A DNA stretch of 9,566 bases from an uncultured Candidatus Saccharibacteria bacterium (GTDB lineage Bacteria > Patescibacteria > Saccharimonadia > Saccharimonadales > UBA6022): the NCBI GenBank assembly GCA_946886725.1, contig CAMPJF010000032.1:1-9566 (forward strand), read 5' to 3'. The position numbers and the translations under genes were made by a program. The notes beneath the pieces are model-generated. The model saw only the letters and a list, made by a program, of their open reading frames with translations, made no database searches and was not told where the DNA came from. Of the stretch, positions 1 to 5,955 are shown piece by piece; the stretch's first letter is position 1; each line of letters opens with the position of its first letter.

Positions 1-432
1 ACTGTCAACCTTGGCTTTCCGCCTAAGGGCTCAGACGAGCCGCGAAAACCGCGCTTTCAATCGAGTATTGTGGTGTCGGTTAGCGAAATATCGCAGGAAA
101 TGTTTGACTCGCTGAAGGCAACGTCAGAACAAGTGCAGGTGAACGACGAAGATGTCGAGATCGTTCAGACAGTATCCGAGGATTTGGGGCGAACCACGCC
201 ATCACCCGACACGGTGACGGTAGGGTTGGTAAAGATCATCAAGGGCCTTGAAGAGAAAAATGAAAAACTCCAAAAGGCATACCAGGATGAGGTCGACAAA
301 AATCTCGGACTGACGAATGAGCTCGAGACAGAGCAGACGCTGAACAGTAAGCTGAGAGCGCAAATAGCCGGGCTGAAAGCGGCGCCCGTTGATCCTGAAG
401 TGCTTTCACTGCTGGAGAAATACCAGATGTAG
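1..432 (+). CDS. 3' end of an unknown coiled-coil protein (partial)
   Basis: The frame is open from the first base to a TAG at 430-432, giving 143 visible residues, so the true start is probably upstream of the window. A GTG at 70 is an internal possibility but has no Shine-Dalgarno sequence in front of it. I do not recognise the family. The first 70 or so visible residues are mixed and include a basic, proline-containing stretch. Visible residues of about 74-129 are rich in Lys, Glu, Leu and Gln with leucines at heptad-like spacing, as in a helical coiled coil. The end is short (LSLLEKYQM). No membrane segment or catalytic motif is visible. It converges on the gene at 561-1034. The coiled coil suggests a structural or scaffold role, but that is a guess. 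Confidence 0.7.
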   Translation, partial: TVNLGFPPKGSDEPRKPRFQSSIVVSVSEISQEMFDSLKATSEQVQVNDEDVEIVQTVSEDLGRTTPSPDTVTVGLVKIIKGLEEKNEKLQKAYQDEVDKNLGLTNELETEQTLNSKLRAQIAGLKAAPVDPEVLSLLEKYQM

Positions 433-459
433 CGACTTCTTTCGTAATGGAAATAAAAA

Positions 460-475
460 ACACTGTTTTCAGTGT
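460..475 (-). terminator. Short hairpin with U-tract, minus-strand terminator candidate
   Basis: Read on the minus strand, ACACTG-AAAA-CAGTGT forms a 6-bp stem with a four-base loop and is followed directly by TTTTTTATTT (plus-strand bases 451-459 are A-rich). The position suits termination of the minus-strand gene that ends at 561. The stem is short, so strength is uncertain. Confidence 0.4.
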
Positions 476-514
476 CCCCGTGTTGCTATGCGACGCGGGG
501 TTATTTCATATTTT
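476..514 (+). terminator. Rho-independent terminator candidate after the coiled-coil gene
   Basis: CCCCGTG (476-482) pairs with CGCGGGG (494-500), one G-T pair included, around an 11-base loop. It is followed by a T-rich run (TTATTTCATATTTT, 501-514). It lies 43 bases after the TAG of the plus-strand gene ending at 432, as expected for its terminator. Confidence 0.5.
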
Positions 515-542
515 AATACCCGCGAGTTGTTCGCGGGTATTA
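514..542. terminator. Perfect 12-bp inverted repeat between convergent genes
   Basis: TAATACCCGCGA (514-525) and TCGCGGGTATTA (531-542) are exact reverse complements around a 5-base loop, 18 bases from the stop of the minus-strand gene. Neither side has an immediate long U-run (a T-run follows on the plus strand only at about 556-560), so it may be a bidirectional terminator or an mRNA 3'-end stabilising hairpin. Its left arm overlaps the T-rich tail of the hairpin at 476-500. Confidence 0.5.
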
Positions 543-560
543 AGTGGAGTTAATCTTTTT

Positions 561-1034
561 CTACGCAGCTGGCTGCGCAGTGGCACCAGAGAGATAGTCG
601 ATTTCTTTGATTATATCAAGCAAGGCTTGAGCGCGGCGCGCTTCGTCGGTGATGACGCGGGCGGCAGCAAAGGCAGGGCTGATAAGTGATTGATCATCCG
701 TAGAGCGGAGGAGGAGGAGGTACGTGTCGAACTTTTCTTCTGGTGTGACGTCGAGCTTGTCGACTAACGGGCGAAGTTCGCTTAAAGCGTCTTGCTTGAT
801 TGCATCCAGGTCGCCGTTGACGGCGGGCGCTGCTGGCGCGACTGGAGTTGGCAGGGCGATGTCTGCAGGAACTTCCGGTGTTGGAGGTTCGGGGACTTCG
901 ACTGCGGCAACCGCATCGTCAGTTGCGGCAGCATCTGCCGCGTCGTCGTTACCTTGTTGATTAATGCCAGCCAATACCTTGGCTAGTTCTTGGTCGTCAC
1001 TAATTGATTGTTGCGCTTGCGGTTGAATATCCAT
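561..1034 (-). CDS. Unknown acidic protein with Ala/Pro-rich linker
   Basis: The protein has 157 residues starting MDIQPQAQ. I chose the ATG at 1034 over the GTG two codons upstream (1040) because AGGGG lies at a suitable distance before the ATG. I do not recognise the family. It has three parts: a short N-terminal segment with helix-forming character (about 1-28); a low-complexity linker rich in Ala, Asp, Pro and Val (about 29-73); and a C-terminal helical domain (about 74-150) with a run of four leucines (LLLLRS) and several acidic/basic pairs. There is no signal peptide or membrane segment, so it is probably cytoplasmic. It is transcribed away from the isomerase gene, sharing a 95-base divergent intergenic region. 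Two ordered parts joined by a flexible tether would fit an adaptor or scaffold role, but this is inference from composition only. Confidence 0.75.
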   Translation of the reverse strand: MDIQPQAQQSISDDQELAKVLAGINQQGNDDAADAAATDDAVAAVEVPEPPTPEVPADIALPTPVAPAAPAVNGDLDAIKQDALSELRPLVDKLDVTPEEKFDTYLLLLRSTDDQSLISPAFAAARVITDEARRAQALLDIIKEIDYLSGATAQPAA

Positions 1035-1129
1035 GCCCACCCCTGATATTAATACTTATGCTTCTTTAATAAATACTGTATCATAGTAATAGTTAAAGCC
1101 GCAAGTAAATCGAACAATAGGGGGATGGA
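1035..1129. promoter_or_regulatory. Divergent promoter region with overlapping candidate -10 elements
   Basis: On the minus strand an extended -10, TG-A-TACAGT (TACAGT at plus 1075-1080), would start transcription near 1068 and leave a leader of about 34 bases with the AGGGG site. On the plus strand TATCAT (1079-1084) is a 5/6 match to TATAAT and would start near 1091, ahead of AGGGGG at 1119-1124. No convincing -35 is seen for either. The two elements share bases, so the two promoters may compete. Confidence 0.35.
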
Positions 1130-2170
1130 ATGTTAGATGATTTGAATGTGATTGGGCAACGCGACCCGCACGGTGCATTGCAGGTTGCCGCTGCGCAATA
1201 CGACCAGACGCGATTTCCGGTAGAGATTAGCAATCCAGATCATGACCATCGTCCCATAACAAAGATTGTTATTGCTGGCATGGGTGGATCGGCACTAGCG
1301 GCTCTTGTCGTTAAGTCGTGGCTAAAAATCCGACTCAGCGTTCCCTTTGAAGTGGTCCGTACCTATAGTCTGCCGCATTATGTCGACGAATCCACACTGG
1401 TTATCGCAAGCAGTTATTCTGGCAATACCGAAGAAACTATCAGTGGACTCGAGGAGGCAAATGAGCGTGGCGCGCAGATTGCTATCATTTCGGCCGGTGG
1501 CAAGTTAATTGAATACGCGTCACAGCATAATACTGCGCATGTTCAATTACCCGCTGATCTTCAGCCCCGCATGGCGGTTATCTATAATCTTCGCGCGCTC
1601 GTAGCGATTTTGGCACATTTTGAAATCGTTGATTTTGACATTTTCGATGAGATTAAAGCAAGTGCAGATTGGTTAGCGGCAGAAACGGCTAATTGGACGA
1701 GCGACGTGACGACAGATAAAAACTACGCCAAGCAGCTTGCCTTGCACGCCGTTGGCAAGACACCTATCTTTTATGCGGGCAGCCTCATGGCGCCCGTAGC
1801 TTACAAATGGAAAATTAGCTGGAATGAGAACGCCAAAAACGTCGCTTTTTGGAATGAACTACCCGAGTTTAATCATAATGAATTTATGGGTTGGACGTCG
1901 CACCCGATCGAAAAGCCCTTTGCTGTTTTTGATTTAGTGAGCCATCTTGAGCATCCGCAGATTTTAAAGCGATTTGAAGTCAGTGATCGATTACTCAGCG
2001 GTCAACGACCGAAATCAACTGTCGTTACTATGGCTGGCGATACGGTTATCGCACAAATGCTGTGGGGAAGTATCCTGGCGGACTTTGTTAGTATCTACGT
2101 GGCAATCTTAAATGGTGTTGACCCAACGCCAGTGCCGTTGATAGAGAAGTTGAAAAAAGAACTGGCGTAG
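1130..2170 (+). CDS. Bifunctional phosphoglucose/phosphomannose isomerase (SIS family)
   Basis: The 346-residue protein should interconvert glucose-6-phosphate, fructose-6-phosphate and mannose-6-phosphate in the cytoplasm, linking glycolysis to sugar-nucleotide synthesis. It has the two SIS halves of the archaeal/bacterial PGI/PMI family. The first carries the phosphate-binding GMGGSA (50-55) and SSYSGNTEE (94-102), then LQPRMAV (144-150). The C-terminal half has the typical NELPEFNHNE stretch (242-251). Glu233 and His249 are 16 residues apart, as I recall for the catalytic Glu and His of the Pyrobaculum aerophilum enzyme; Arg147 may be the active-site Arg. Full length for the family. The start is fixed by AGGGGG at 1119-1124, 5 bases before the ATG. 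Its TAG overlaps the GTG start of the next gene by one base, so the two are co-transcribed and probably translationally coupled. Which sugar is preferred cannot be read from the sequence. Confidence 0.9.
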   Translation: MLDDLNVIGQRDPHGALQVAAAQYDQTRFPVEISNPDHDHRPITKIVIAGMGGSALAALVVKSWLKIRLSVPFEVVRTYSLPHYVDESTLVIASSYSGNTEETISGLEEANERGAQIAIISAGGKLIEYASQHNTAHVQLPADLQPRMAVIYNLRALVAILAHFEIVDFDIFDEIKASADWLAAETANWTSDVTTDKNYAKQLALHAVGKTPIFYAGSLMAPVAYKWKISWNENAKNVAFWNELPEFNHNEFMGWTSHPIEKPFAVFDLVSHLEHPQILKRFEVSDRLLSGQRPKSTVVTMAGDTVIAQMLWGSILADFVSIYVAILNGVDPTPVPLIEKLKKELA

Positions 2171-2679
2171 TGAGGCGTCCGAGCGAATCGTTGACGGATG
2201 GGACGGCATGGTTTGTTGCGCGGCACGGTGGATGGCGCGTGCTGGTCACATTGGCACTCGCTAGCGCTCCGATGTATGTGTGGATTCAGTTTTACTATCT
2301 ATCAACGGGGGCCTGGAATCAGTCCCGCGAGCTAGTGGTGGGTAATGCGCCGCTATTGGCGACATTCTTTGTCCCGCTGATCTTCGCCGCCTGGGCGATA
2401 GGATTTCGAGGGTGGTACATATTGGTCGGCGCGTTAGCGGCTGCAGTTATTGCAGGTTGGACCTCTCCTGATAGTATTGCGGCACAATTGCTCCCGTACG
2501 GTTACATAAACCTCGGTATCGTGTTGGCTCTACTGATGATCTTCTGGCGTGCATTTTGCTATTGGCGTGATCGTCACATTCACGTATTGCCCGTCACTGA
2601 ATATACAGATGGCGCGCGAGCATTAGTCGTTGGTGTTGCGGTGATTCTTCTTGTTTTGCTGATGCCGATTAAACTTTAG
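2170..2679 (+). CDS. Unknown five-helix membrane protein
   Basis: The 169-residue protein starts with a GTG that shares its first base with the TAG of the isomerase gene, which suggests coupling by ribosomes that terminate and restart; I see no strong ribosome binding site of its own. Likely membrane helices are at about 22-42, 60-79, 81-97, 110-131 and 149-166. A basic, Trp/Arg-rich loop (WRAFCYWRDRHIH, about 126-138) follows helix 4. No conserved catalytic motif is recognised. The operon position could hint at a role in envelope sugar metabolism, but nothing in the protein itself shows this. Its last four bases overlap the stop of the minus-strand permease gene, so there is no room for a terminator between the two operons. 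Confidence 0.75.
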   Translation: MRRPSESLTDGTAWFVARHGGWRVLVTLALASAPMYVWIQFYYLSTGAWNQSRELVVGNAPLLATFFVPLIFAAWAIGFRGWYILVGALAAAVIAGWTSPDSIAAQLLPYGYINLGIVLALLMIFWRAFCYWRDRHIHVLPVTEYTDGARALVVGVAVILLVLLMPIKL

Positions 2680-3914
2680 TGATATTGTCGCAGTGATTCG
2701 ATTGGGTCTTTGCGGGCAGCACGAATAGCAGGGTAGAGTCCGAATATCGTTCCGACTGTCATGGCGATGCCGAGGGATATTCCGGCAATTTGCCACGTAA
2801 AGACTGGATCAAACGGTAGGGCTGTACTGATGATAAATGCTATCAAATATCCGCCAATGTATCCAAGTATGCCGCCAACAAGGCTCATGATAAGTGCCTC
2901 GATAAGGAACTGCCAAACGATATTAGCATTACTGGCGCCAACTGCTTTGCGCAGGCCAATCTCACGAGTGCGTTCGGCGACGCCGACGAGCATGATATTC
3001 ATGATTCCGATTCCGCCTACAACAAGTGAAATCGCAGCTATCGTTGTCATGACCGTTGTAATAGAGGTAAAGAATTTACTGGTCGGTTCTGCGATCTGCT
3101 TGCCCGAGAGTATGGTGAAATCTTTTTCGCCTTGATGGTTCGCAAGAAGTTGCTTGTTCGTCTCGGTGATAACGCCTGGGAGCTGGTCGACGGTGGCGGC
3201 ACTGACGTTAATCTGCTGGATCTGGGCAATACCCTGATTGAAGCTTTTGCCGGTTTCGAGGCTTATAATGGCCGTATGGTCAAAGTCGACGTTATTATAG
3301 TTAACCGGGTTGTTGATGTGGTCAAGGATGCCGATGACCCGAAACGTTTGCCCGCGGTACATGAAATTTTGGCCGATTGATTGATCGGTTCCAAATAGGT
3401 CAACCGACAGTTGTCCGCCAATAACTGCGGTGTATTGATCGGTTTCGCTGTCTATAAATTGTCCGTCACGTACGGGGAGCTGGGCGATTGACTCTAGTGC
3501 TGGCGTTGTGGCGATAATAGTGCTGATGTTTGGTTTTGTGCCACTGGACGTTGCTTTGAGGCTGCCGTTCAAGACCATGATTGGCGCAACTGCTTCGACG
3601 CCTTTGACCGCCTCGACATCTCGAAGGTCATCTTCGGTCAACGTGCTCGTTGTGAAAACACCGGTCGTCGATGGGTTAGCGAGGTCGTTTAATGTCTTGT
3701 CCGTGACACCGGGACGAATAACGGCGATATTGCCGCCTAGATCGTCGATTTGGTTAGAGATGAGTTTTGTAACGCCACCGCCAAGAGATAAAATAGTGGT
3801 AATACTAGCGACACCAATAGCAACACCAAGTACGGTGAGTAAGCTTCGAAGTTTTGTACTGCGAAGTGAGTGGTAGGCGTTCTGGATGTGCTCGAATATG
3901 AGGAGATTTGTCAT
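2676..3914 (-). CDS. MacB/FtsX-type ABC transporter permease
   Basis: The 412-residue protein has the layout of a MacB-type permease: a short cytoplasmic N-terminus, helix 1 (about 24-46), a large extracytoplasmic MacB_PCD-type domain (about 48-282), then helices 2 to 4 (about 287-310, 333-361, 372-395). The FtsX-domain signature is clear after helix 2: GGIGIMNIMLV (300-310), ERTREIGLRKAVGA (314-327), and the C-terminal YPAIRAARKDPIESLR (394-409). These proteins work as dimers with a separate or fused ATPase and use mechanotransmission to move peptides, lipoproteins or toxins rather than channel transport. Its ATG overlaps the TGA of the ATPase gene as ATGA, with a GCAGG site just upstream inside that gene. 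No outer-membrane TolC or MacA-like partner is visible here, which fits a monoderm or an incomplete view. Substrate unknown. Confidence 0.9.
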   Translation of the reverse strand: MTNLLIFEHIQNAYHSLRSTKLRSLLTVLGVAIGVASITTILSLGGGVTKLISNQIDDLGGNIAVIRPGVTDKTLNDLANPSTTGVFTTSTLTEDDLRDVEAVKGVEAVAPIMVLNGSLKATSSGTKPNISTIIATTPALESIAQLPVRDGQFIDSETDQYTAVIGGQLSVDLFGTDQSIGQNFMYRGQTFRVIGILDHINNPVNYNNVDFDHTAIISLETGKSFNQGIAQIQQINVSAATVDQLPGVITETNKQLLANHQGEKDFTILSGKQIAEPTSKFFTSITTVMTTIAAISLVVGGIGIMNIMLVGVAERTREIGLRKAVGASNANIVWQFLIEALIMSLVGGILGYIGGYLIAFIISTALPFDPVFTWQIAGISLGIAMTVGTIFGLYPAIRAARKDPIESLRQYH

Positions 3915-4708
3915 TTTTTTACCTGCTTCTTTTTTCGTGGCTTTGCCGGCTTTTTTGGAGCTGTCTTTGTGCGGTTGAGTGGTTTTTTTGCTGTCGCATC
4001 AGTAGTACTTTCTGGATGTTTTGTATCACTAGCGATCTTGCCGTCAAGCATATGGATCACGCGACTAGCGTAGGTAGTTAAGTTTGGGTTGTGCGTTACC
4101 ATGACGATGGTATTACCGCGTTTATGTAAATCGGATAATTCTTCCATCACGATATGACTTGATTTGCTGTCGAGGTTGCCGGTCGGCTCATCGGCGAGAA
4201 TAATTGATGGATTATTGACCAGCGCGCGGGCGATAGCGACGCGTTGCATCTGGCCACCGGAAAGCTGCCAGGGCATATAGTATTCTCGTTCGGACAAATG
4301 GAAGCTTTTAAGAATCTCACTTGCCATGATGAGCCGCTTGGTTCGGAACATGCCTTTATACGTAAGCGGAAGCGCAACGTTTTCAATAACGTTTAATCGG
4401 TTGATTAGATTGAAGCTTTGAAAGACGATGCCGATTTGCTGGCTGCGAATGCGCGCGTGACGAGCATTACTTAGTGTTTCGACGGATTTGCCATCCAGCA
4501 AGTATTCGCCGTCGTCCGATCGGTCGAGTAATCCAAGGATATTAAGGAGGGTGGTCTTGCCACAGCCGCTTGGCCCCATAATTGTTATGAATTCTCCTTT
4601 TTCGATCGTCAAATCAACTGCATCAAGCGCATTATGCTCGGCATCGCCTAGGCCATATTTTTTCGTAAGGCCGCGCAGTTCAATGACAGGAGGGGTAGTT
4701 TTGGACAT
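3911..4708 (-). CDS. MacB/LolD-type ABC transporter ATPase with basic C-terminal tail
   Basis: The 265-residue protein is the nucleotide-binding partner of the permease downstream in the same operon. All ATPase elements are present: Walker A GPSGCGKT (45-52), Q-loop Gln97, signature LSGGQ (149-153), Walker B IILADEP (169-175), D-loop NLD (178-180) and H-loop His206. The [15 protein letters not shown] stretch (97-111) is typical of the LolD/MacB group. The ATPase core ends near 227. The last 38 residues are an added tail rich in Lys, Pro, Thr and Ala ending KKKQVKK, which family members of usual length (about 220-235) lack. The ATG at 4708 has no ribosome binding site, and a TATAAT element lies only 8 bases upstream, suggesting a leaderless message. 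No better start exists, since the ABC fold begins at about residue 8. Confidence 0.93.
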   Translation of the reverse strand: MSKTTPPVIELRGLTKKYGLGDAEHNALDAVDLTIEKGEFITIMGPSGCGKTTLLNILGLLDRSDDGEYLLDGKSVETLSNARHARIRSQQIGIVFQSFNLINRLNVIENVALPLTYKGMFRTKRLIMASEILKSFHLSEREYYMPWQLSGGQMQRVAIARALVNNPSIILADEPTGNLDSKSSHIVMEELSDLHKRGNTIVMVTHNPNLTTYASRVIHMLDGKIASDTKHPESTTDATAKKPLNRTKTAPKKPAKPRKKKQVKK

Positions 4709-4716
4709 CTCTTAAC

Positions 4717-4746
4717 ATTATAGAGAGGCGACGGCGGTAAAAGCAA
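4717..4746 (-). promoter_or_regulatory. Promoter of the ABC operon, giving a near-leaderless mRNA
   Basis: On the minus strand TTGCTT (plus 4741-4746), an 18-base spacer and a perfect TATAAT (plus 4717-4722) form a sigma70-type promoter. Transcription should begin near 4710-4708, i.e. at or within about 2 bases of the ATG at 4708. Nothing like a Shine-Dalgarno sequence can fit in between. Confidence 0.65.
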
Positions 4747-4837
4747 CCATTCAGAAGCGTCAATTATACAACTGGTGAATTTTATTGTATTTAAATGATA
4801 AGAATACCCAGGATTGAACGTACATATAGTGATGTTC

Positions 4838-4846
4838 TGTTAAAAT
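4838..4846 (+). promoter_or_regulatory. Extended -10 promoter for tRNA-Ser
   Basis: TG-T-TAAAAT (TG at 4838-4839, TAAAAT at 4841-4846) is an extended -10 element, with start expected near 4853 and a 5' leader of about 6 bases before the tRNA at 4859. It lies inside a small perfect inverted repeat, CTGTTA (4837-4842) and TAACAG (4850-4855). No -35 at normal spacing is seen. Confidence 0.45.
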
Positions 4847-4858
4847 AGGTAACAGTCT

Positions 4859-4948
4859 GGAGAGGTGGCCGAGTGGTTGAAGGCGCACGCTTGGAAAGCG
4901 TGTGTGCCAGCAATGGTACCGCAGGTTCGAATCCTGTTCTCTCCGCCA
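4859..4948 (+). tRNA. tRNA-Ser (anticodon GGA)
   Basis: All arms of a class II tRNA can be folded. The acceptor stem is GGAGAGG (4859-4865) with TCTCTCC (4938-4944). The anticodon stem CACGC/GCGTG (4886-4890/4898-4902) holds loop TTGGAAA with anticodon GGA at 4893-4895, reading UCC and UCU. The long variable arm has stem GTGCC/GGTAC (4904-4908/4915-4919). The T-arm holds TTCGAAT. G at 4945 is the discriminator base and CCA (4946-4948) is encoded. The long variable arm and the D-arm sequence GGCCGAGTGGTTGAAGGC are typical of serine tRNAs. Confidence 0.97.
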
Positions 4949-4983
4949 AATTAAATACAGTCCATTAGGGCTGTATTTAATTT
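4948..4983. terminator. 16-bp hairpin abutting the tRNA 3' end
   Basis: AAATTAAATACAGTCC (4948-4963) pairs with GGGCTGTATTTAATTT (4968-4983) through 16 continuous base pairs (one T-G) around an ATTA loop. The 3' arm ends in TTTAATTT, so the U-tract is folded into the stem as in a bidirectional terminator. The first base of the stem is the final A of the tRNA CCA end, so transcription stops immediately after the tRNA and trimming must remove or open this stem. Confidence 0.75.
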
Positions 4984-5021
4984 GCGACGAATAGAGGTTT
5001 GAGTCTGCGCTACTTTTCGCA

Positions 5022-5030
5022 TGTTACACT
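5022..5030 (+). promoter_or_regulatory. Extended -10 element placing the transcript start on the cupin ATG
   Basis: TG-T-TACACT (TG 5022-5023, TACACT 5025-5030) is followed by exactly six bases and then the ATG at 5037, so the expected first transcribed base is the A of the start codon. No Shine-Dalgarno sequence is present. The nearest -35-like TTGAGT (4999-5004) is 20 bases away, too far, so the extended TG would have to compensate. Confidence 0.5.
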
Positions 5031-5036
5031 CGGTGT

Positions 5037-5390
5037 ATGGAATATATACCTTATTCAAAACGAGAGACCAAGCAAGTCAGCGACGACTGTACCGTTCACG
5101 AGCAACCGTCAAATGATGAGATATTTGGAAAGGCGACGATTGAACTGCGCGGGCGCCACCCTGAGTCTGGCTGGTCGGTGAATCTAGAATGTCATGCCTT
5201 GCTGGTTGTCATGGCAAGACATGGCCGATACATCCCACATCCGGATACGGGCAAAGAAGCTATTGAGGTGAGTGCGGGCGGTGATATTCACATACCGCCA
5301 AATGAAAAATACGCACTTGAGGGTGATATGAAGATTGCTTATGTTACGACACCACCTTGGACCGATGAGCAGTACCGTACTGTCGAATAA
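5037..5390 (+). CDS. Small cupin-like protein
   Basis: The 117-residue protein has the size and end pattern of single-domain cupins. The clearest part is the second half: GGDIHIPPNEKYAL (81-94) resembles the GD-x-x-x-IPP-x-x-x-H motif 2 of cupins, and the following YVTTPPWTDEQY (102-113) is like the C-terminal strand of many bacterial cupin-domain proteins. The His expected in motif 2 is replaced by Tyr92, and the motif 1 metal ligands are not obvious (Glu51, His53 and His62 are candidates). It may therefore bind no metal or a different ligand, and be a binding protein rather than an enzyme. It stands alone between a tRNA terminator and a convergent pilin gene, with stops only 9 bases apart. 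The ATG at 5037 has no ribosome binding site but a -10 element six bases before it. Confidence 0.7.
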   Translation: MEYIPYSKRETKQVSDDCTVHEQPSNDEIFGKATIELRGRHPESGWSVNLECHALLVVMARHGRYIPHPDTGKEAIEVSAGGDIHIPPNEKYALEGDMKIAYVTTPPWTDEQYRTVE

Positions 5391-5399
5391 TTCTAGCCG

Positions 5400-5861
5400 C
5401 TAACAGCTGGTGCGAATTGTCAATGTGATGTCATCTGCGGAATATAGCAGGCCATCCGGACCGACACTTCGAACGGGTGAATTCCCGCTACTGCCGATTG
5501 AGCAGTCGTTATTGTCATACCAATAGTATTGTCCCCACGGATCTTTCTCGAGTGCATTTGTTGAAATGATTTTCTCACTTTTTAATCCAGCGATAATTTC
5601 TGATGCCCAACGCGAAGATGGCGGCATCGTCGCGCCGCTGTACCAATCAGCAGATAGGGGTAATATGCCATGTTCGGCGCGGTACATGAGCATGGCTTTT
5701 TCAATTGCCTTAAGATCTGAATTGACCGTTGCCGTACGGGATCGCTCTTGAATGCCATTGTAAGTAACAATCGAGATTGCCGCTAAAATGCCAATTACCA
5801 CGATAACGATGAGTAGCTCGACGATCGTGAATCCTGACTGTTGTTTGTTTTTTGTATCCAT
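5400..5861 (-). CDS. Type IV pilin-like / pseudopilin protein
   Basis: The 153-residue protein has a textbook class III (prepilin) signal: a 10-residue basic leader ending KQQSG, then FTIVELLIVIVVIGILAA, with Glu15 as the +5 Glu of the mature protein. It would be cleaved after Gly10 by a prepilin peptidase, and the hydrophobic helix (about 11-33) would anchor or assemble it in a fibre. The globular part resembles pseudopilins of the GspG/major type: DPWGQYYWY (107-115) and SVGPDGLLYSADD (132-144), a region that binds calcium in GspG. Cys120 and Cys153 could form a C-terminal disulphide loop as in type IVa pilins. No assembly ATPase, peptidase or platform gene is nearby, so the machinery must be elsewhere. 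The gene has its own strong promoter and stands alone; it is a candidate surface-fibre subunit for adhesion or DNA uptake. Confidence 0.92.
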   Translation of the reverse strand: MDTKNKQQSGFTIVELLIVIVVIGILAAISIVTYNGIQERSRTATVNSDLKAIEKAMLMYRAEHGILPLSADWYSGATMPPSSRWASEIIAGLKSEKIISTNALEKDPWGQYYWYDNNDCSIGSSGNSPVRSVGPDGLLYSADDITLTIRTSC

Positions 5862-5871
5862 TTGTAATTAA

Positions 5872-5900
5872 AGTATAAGTGATATGAAAGTAATGGTCAA
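5872..5900 (-). promoter_or_regulatory. Strong sigma70-type promoter of the pilin gene, about 4-base leader
   Basis: On the minus strand TTGACC (plus 5895-5900), a 17-base spacer and TATACT (plus 5872-5877) match the consensus in 10 of 12 positions. The start should be near 5865, leaving only about four bases (ACAA) before the ATG at 5861. No ribosome binding site fits. Confidence 0.7.
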
Positions 5901-5938
5901 AATATAGAAACAGGGTCTGCTGGGAATGAATAAATTTT

Positions 5939-5947
5939 TGATACACT
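5939..5947 (+). promoter_or_regulatory. Extended -10 element just before the SpeE-like gene
   Basis: TG-A-TACACT (TG 5939-5940, TACACT 5942-5947) lies eight bases before the ATG at 5956. The expected start near 5954 leaves a leader of about two bases. The bases upstream of the ATG are A/T only, with no Shine-Dalgarno sequence. The hexamer is identical to that before the cupin gene. Confidence 0.5.
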
Positions 5948-5955
5948 ATATATAA

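Noticed and set aside
70..72. GTG at 70 as the start of the first gene
   Set aside because: The frame stays open to base 1 and no ribosome binding site precedes the GTG, so a start outside the window is more likely.
447..689. 80-codon plus-strand ORF over the terminator region and the end of the minus-strand gene
   Set aside because: It runs through three hairpins, has no ribosome binding site and lies opposite a better-supported gene; composition is that of a shadow frame.
2761..3876. Several plus-strand ORFs of 60-124 codons opposite the permease gene
   Set aside because: They are the antisense of a clear MacB-type permease, with no recognisable domains or start signals.
3911..3914. Recoded TGA, as in some other CPR lineages
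   Set aside because: TGA ends the ATPase after a complete protein and within a standard ATGA overlap; no in-frame TGA interrupts any conserved gene here, so the standard code fits.
4999..5181. 60-codon plus-strand ORF overlapping the cupin start
   Set aside because: Different frame from the cupin-like ORF, basic low-information product and no start signal.
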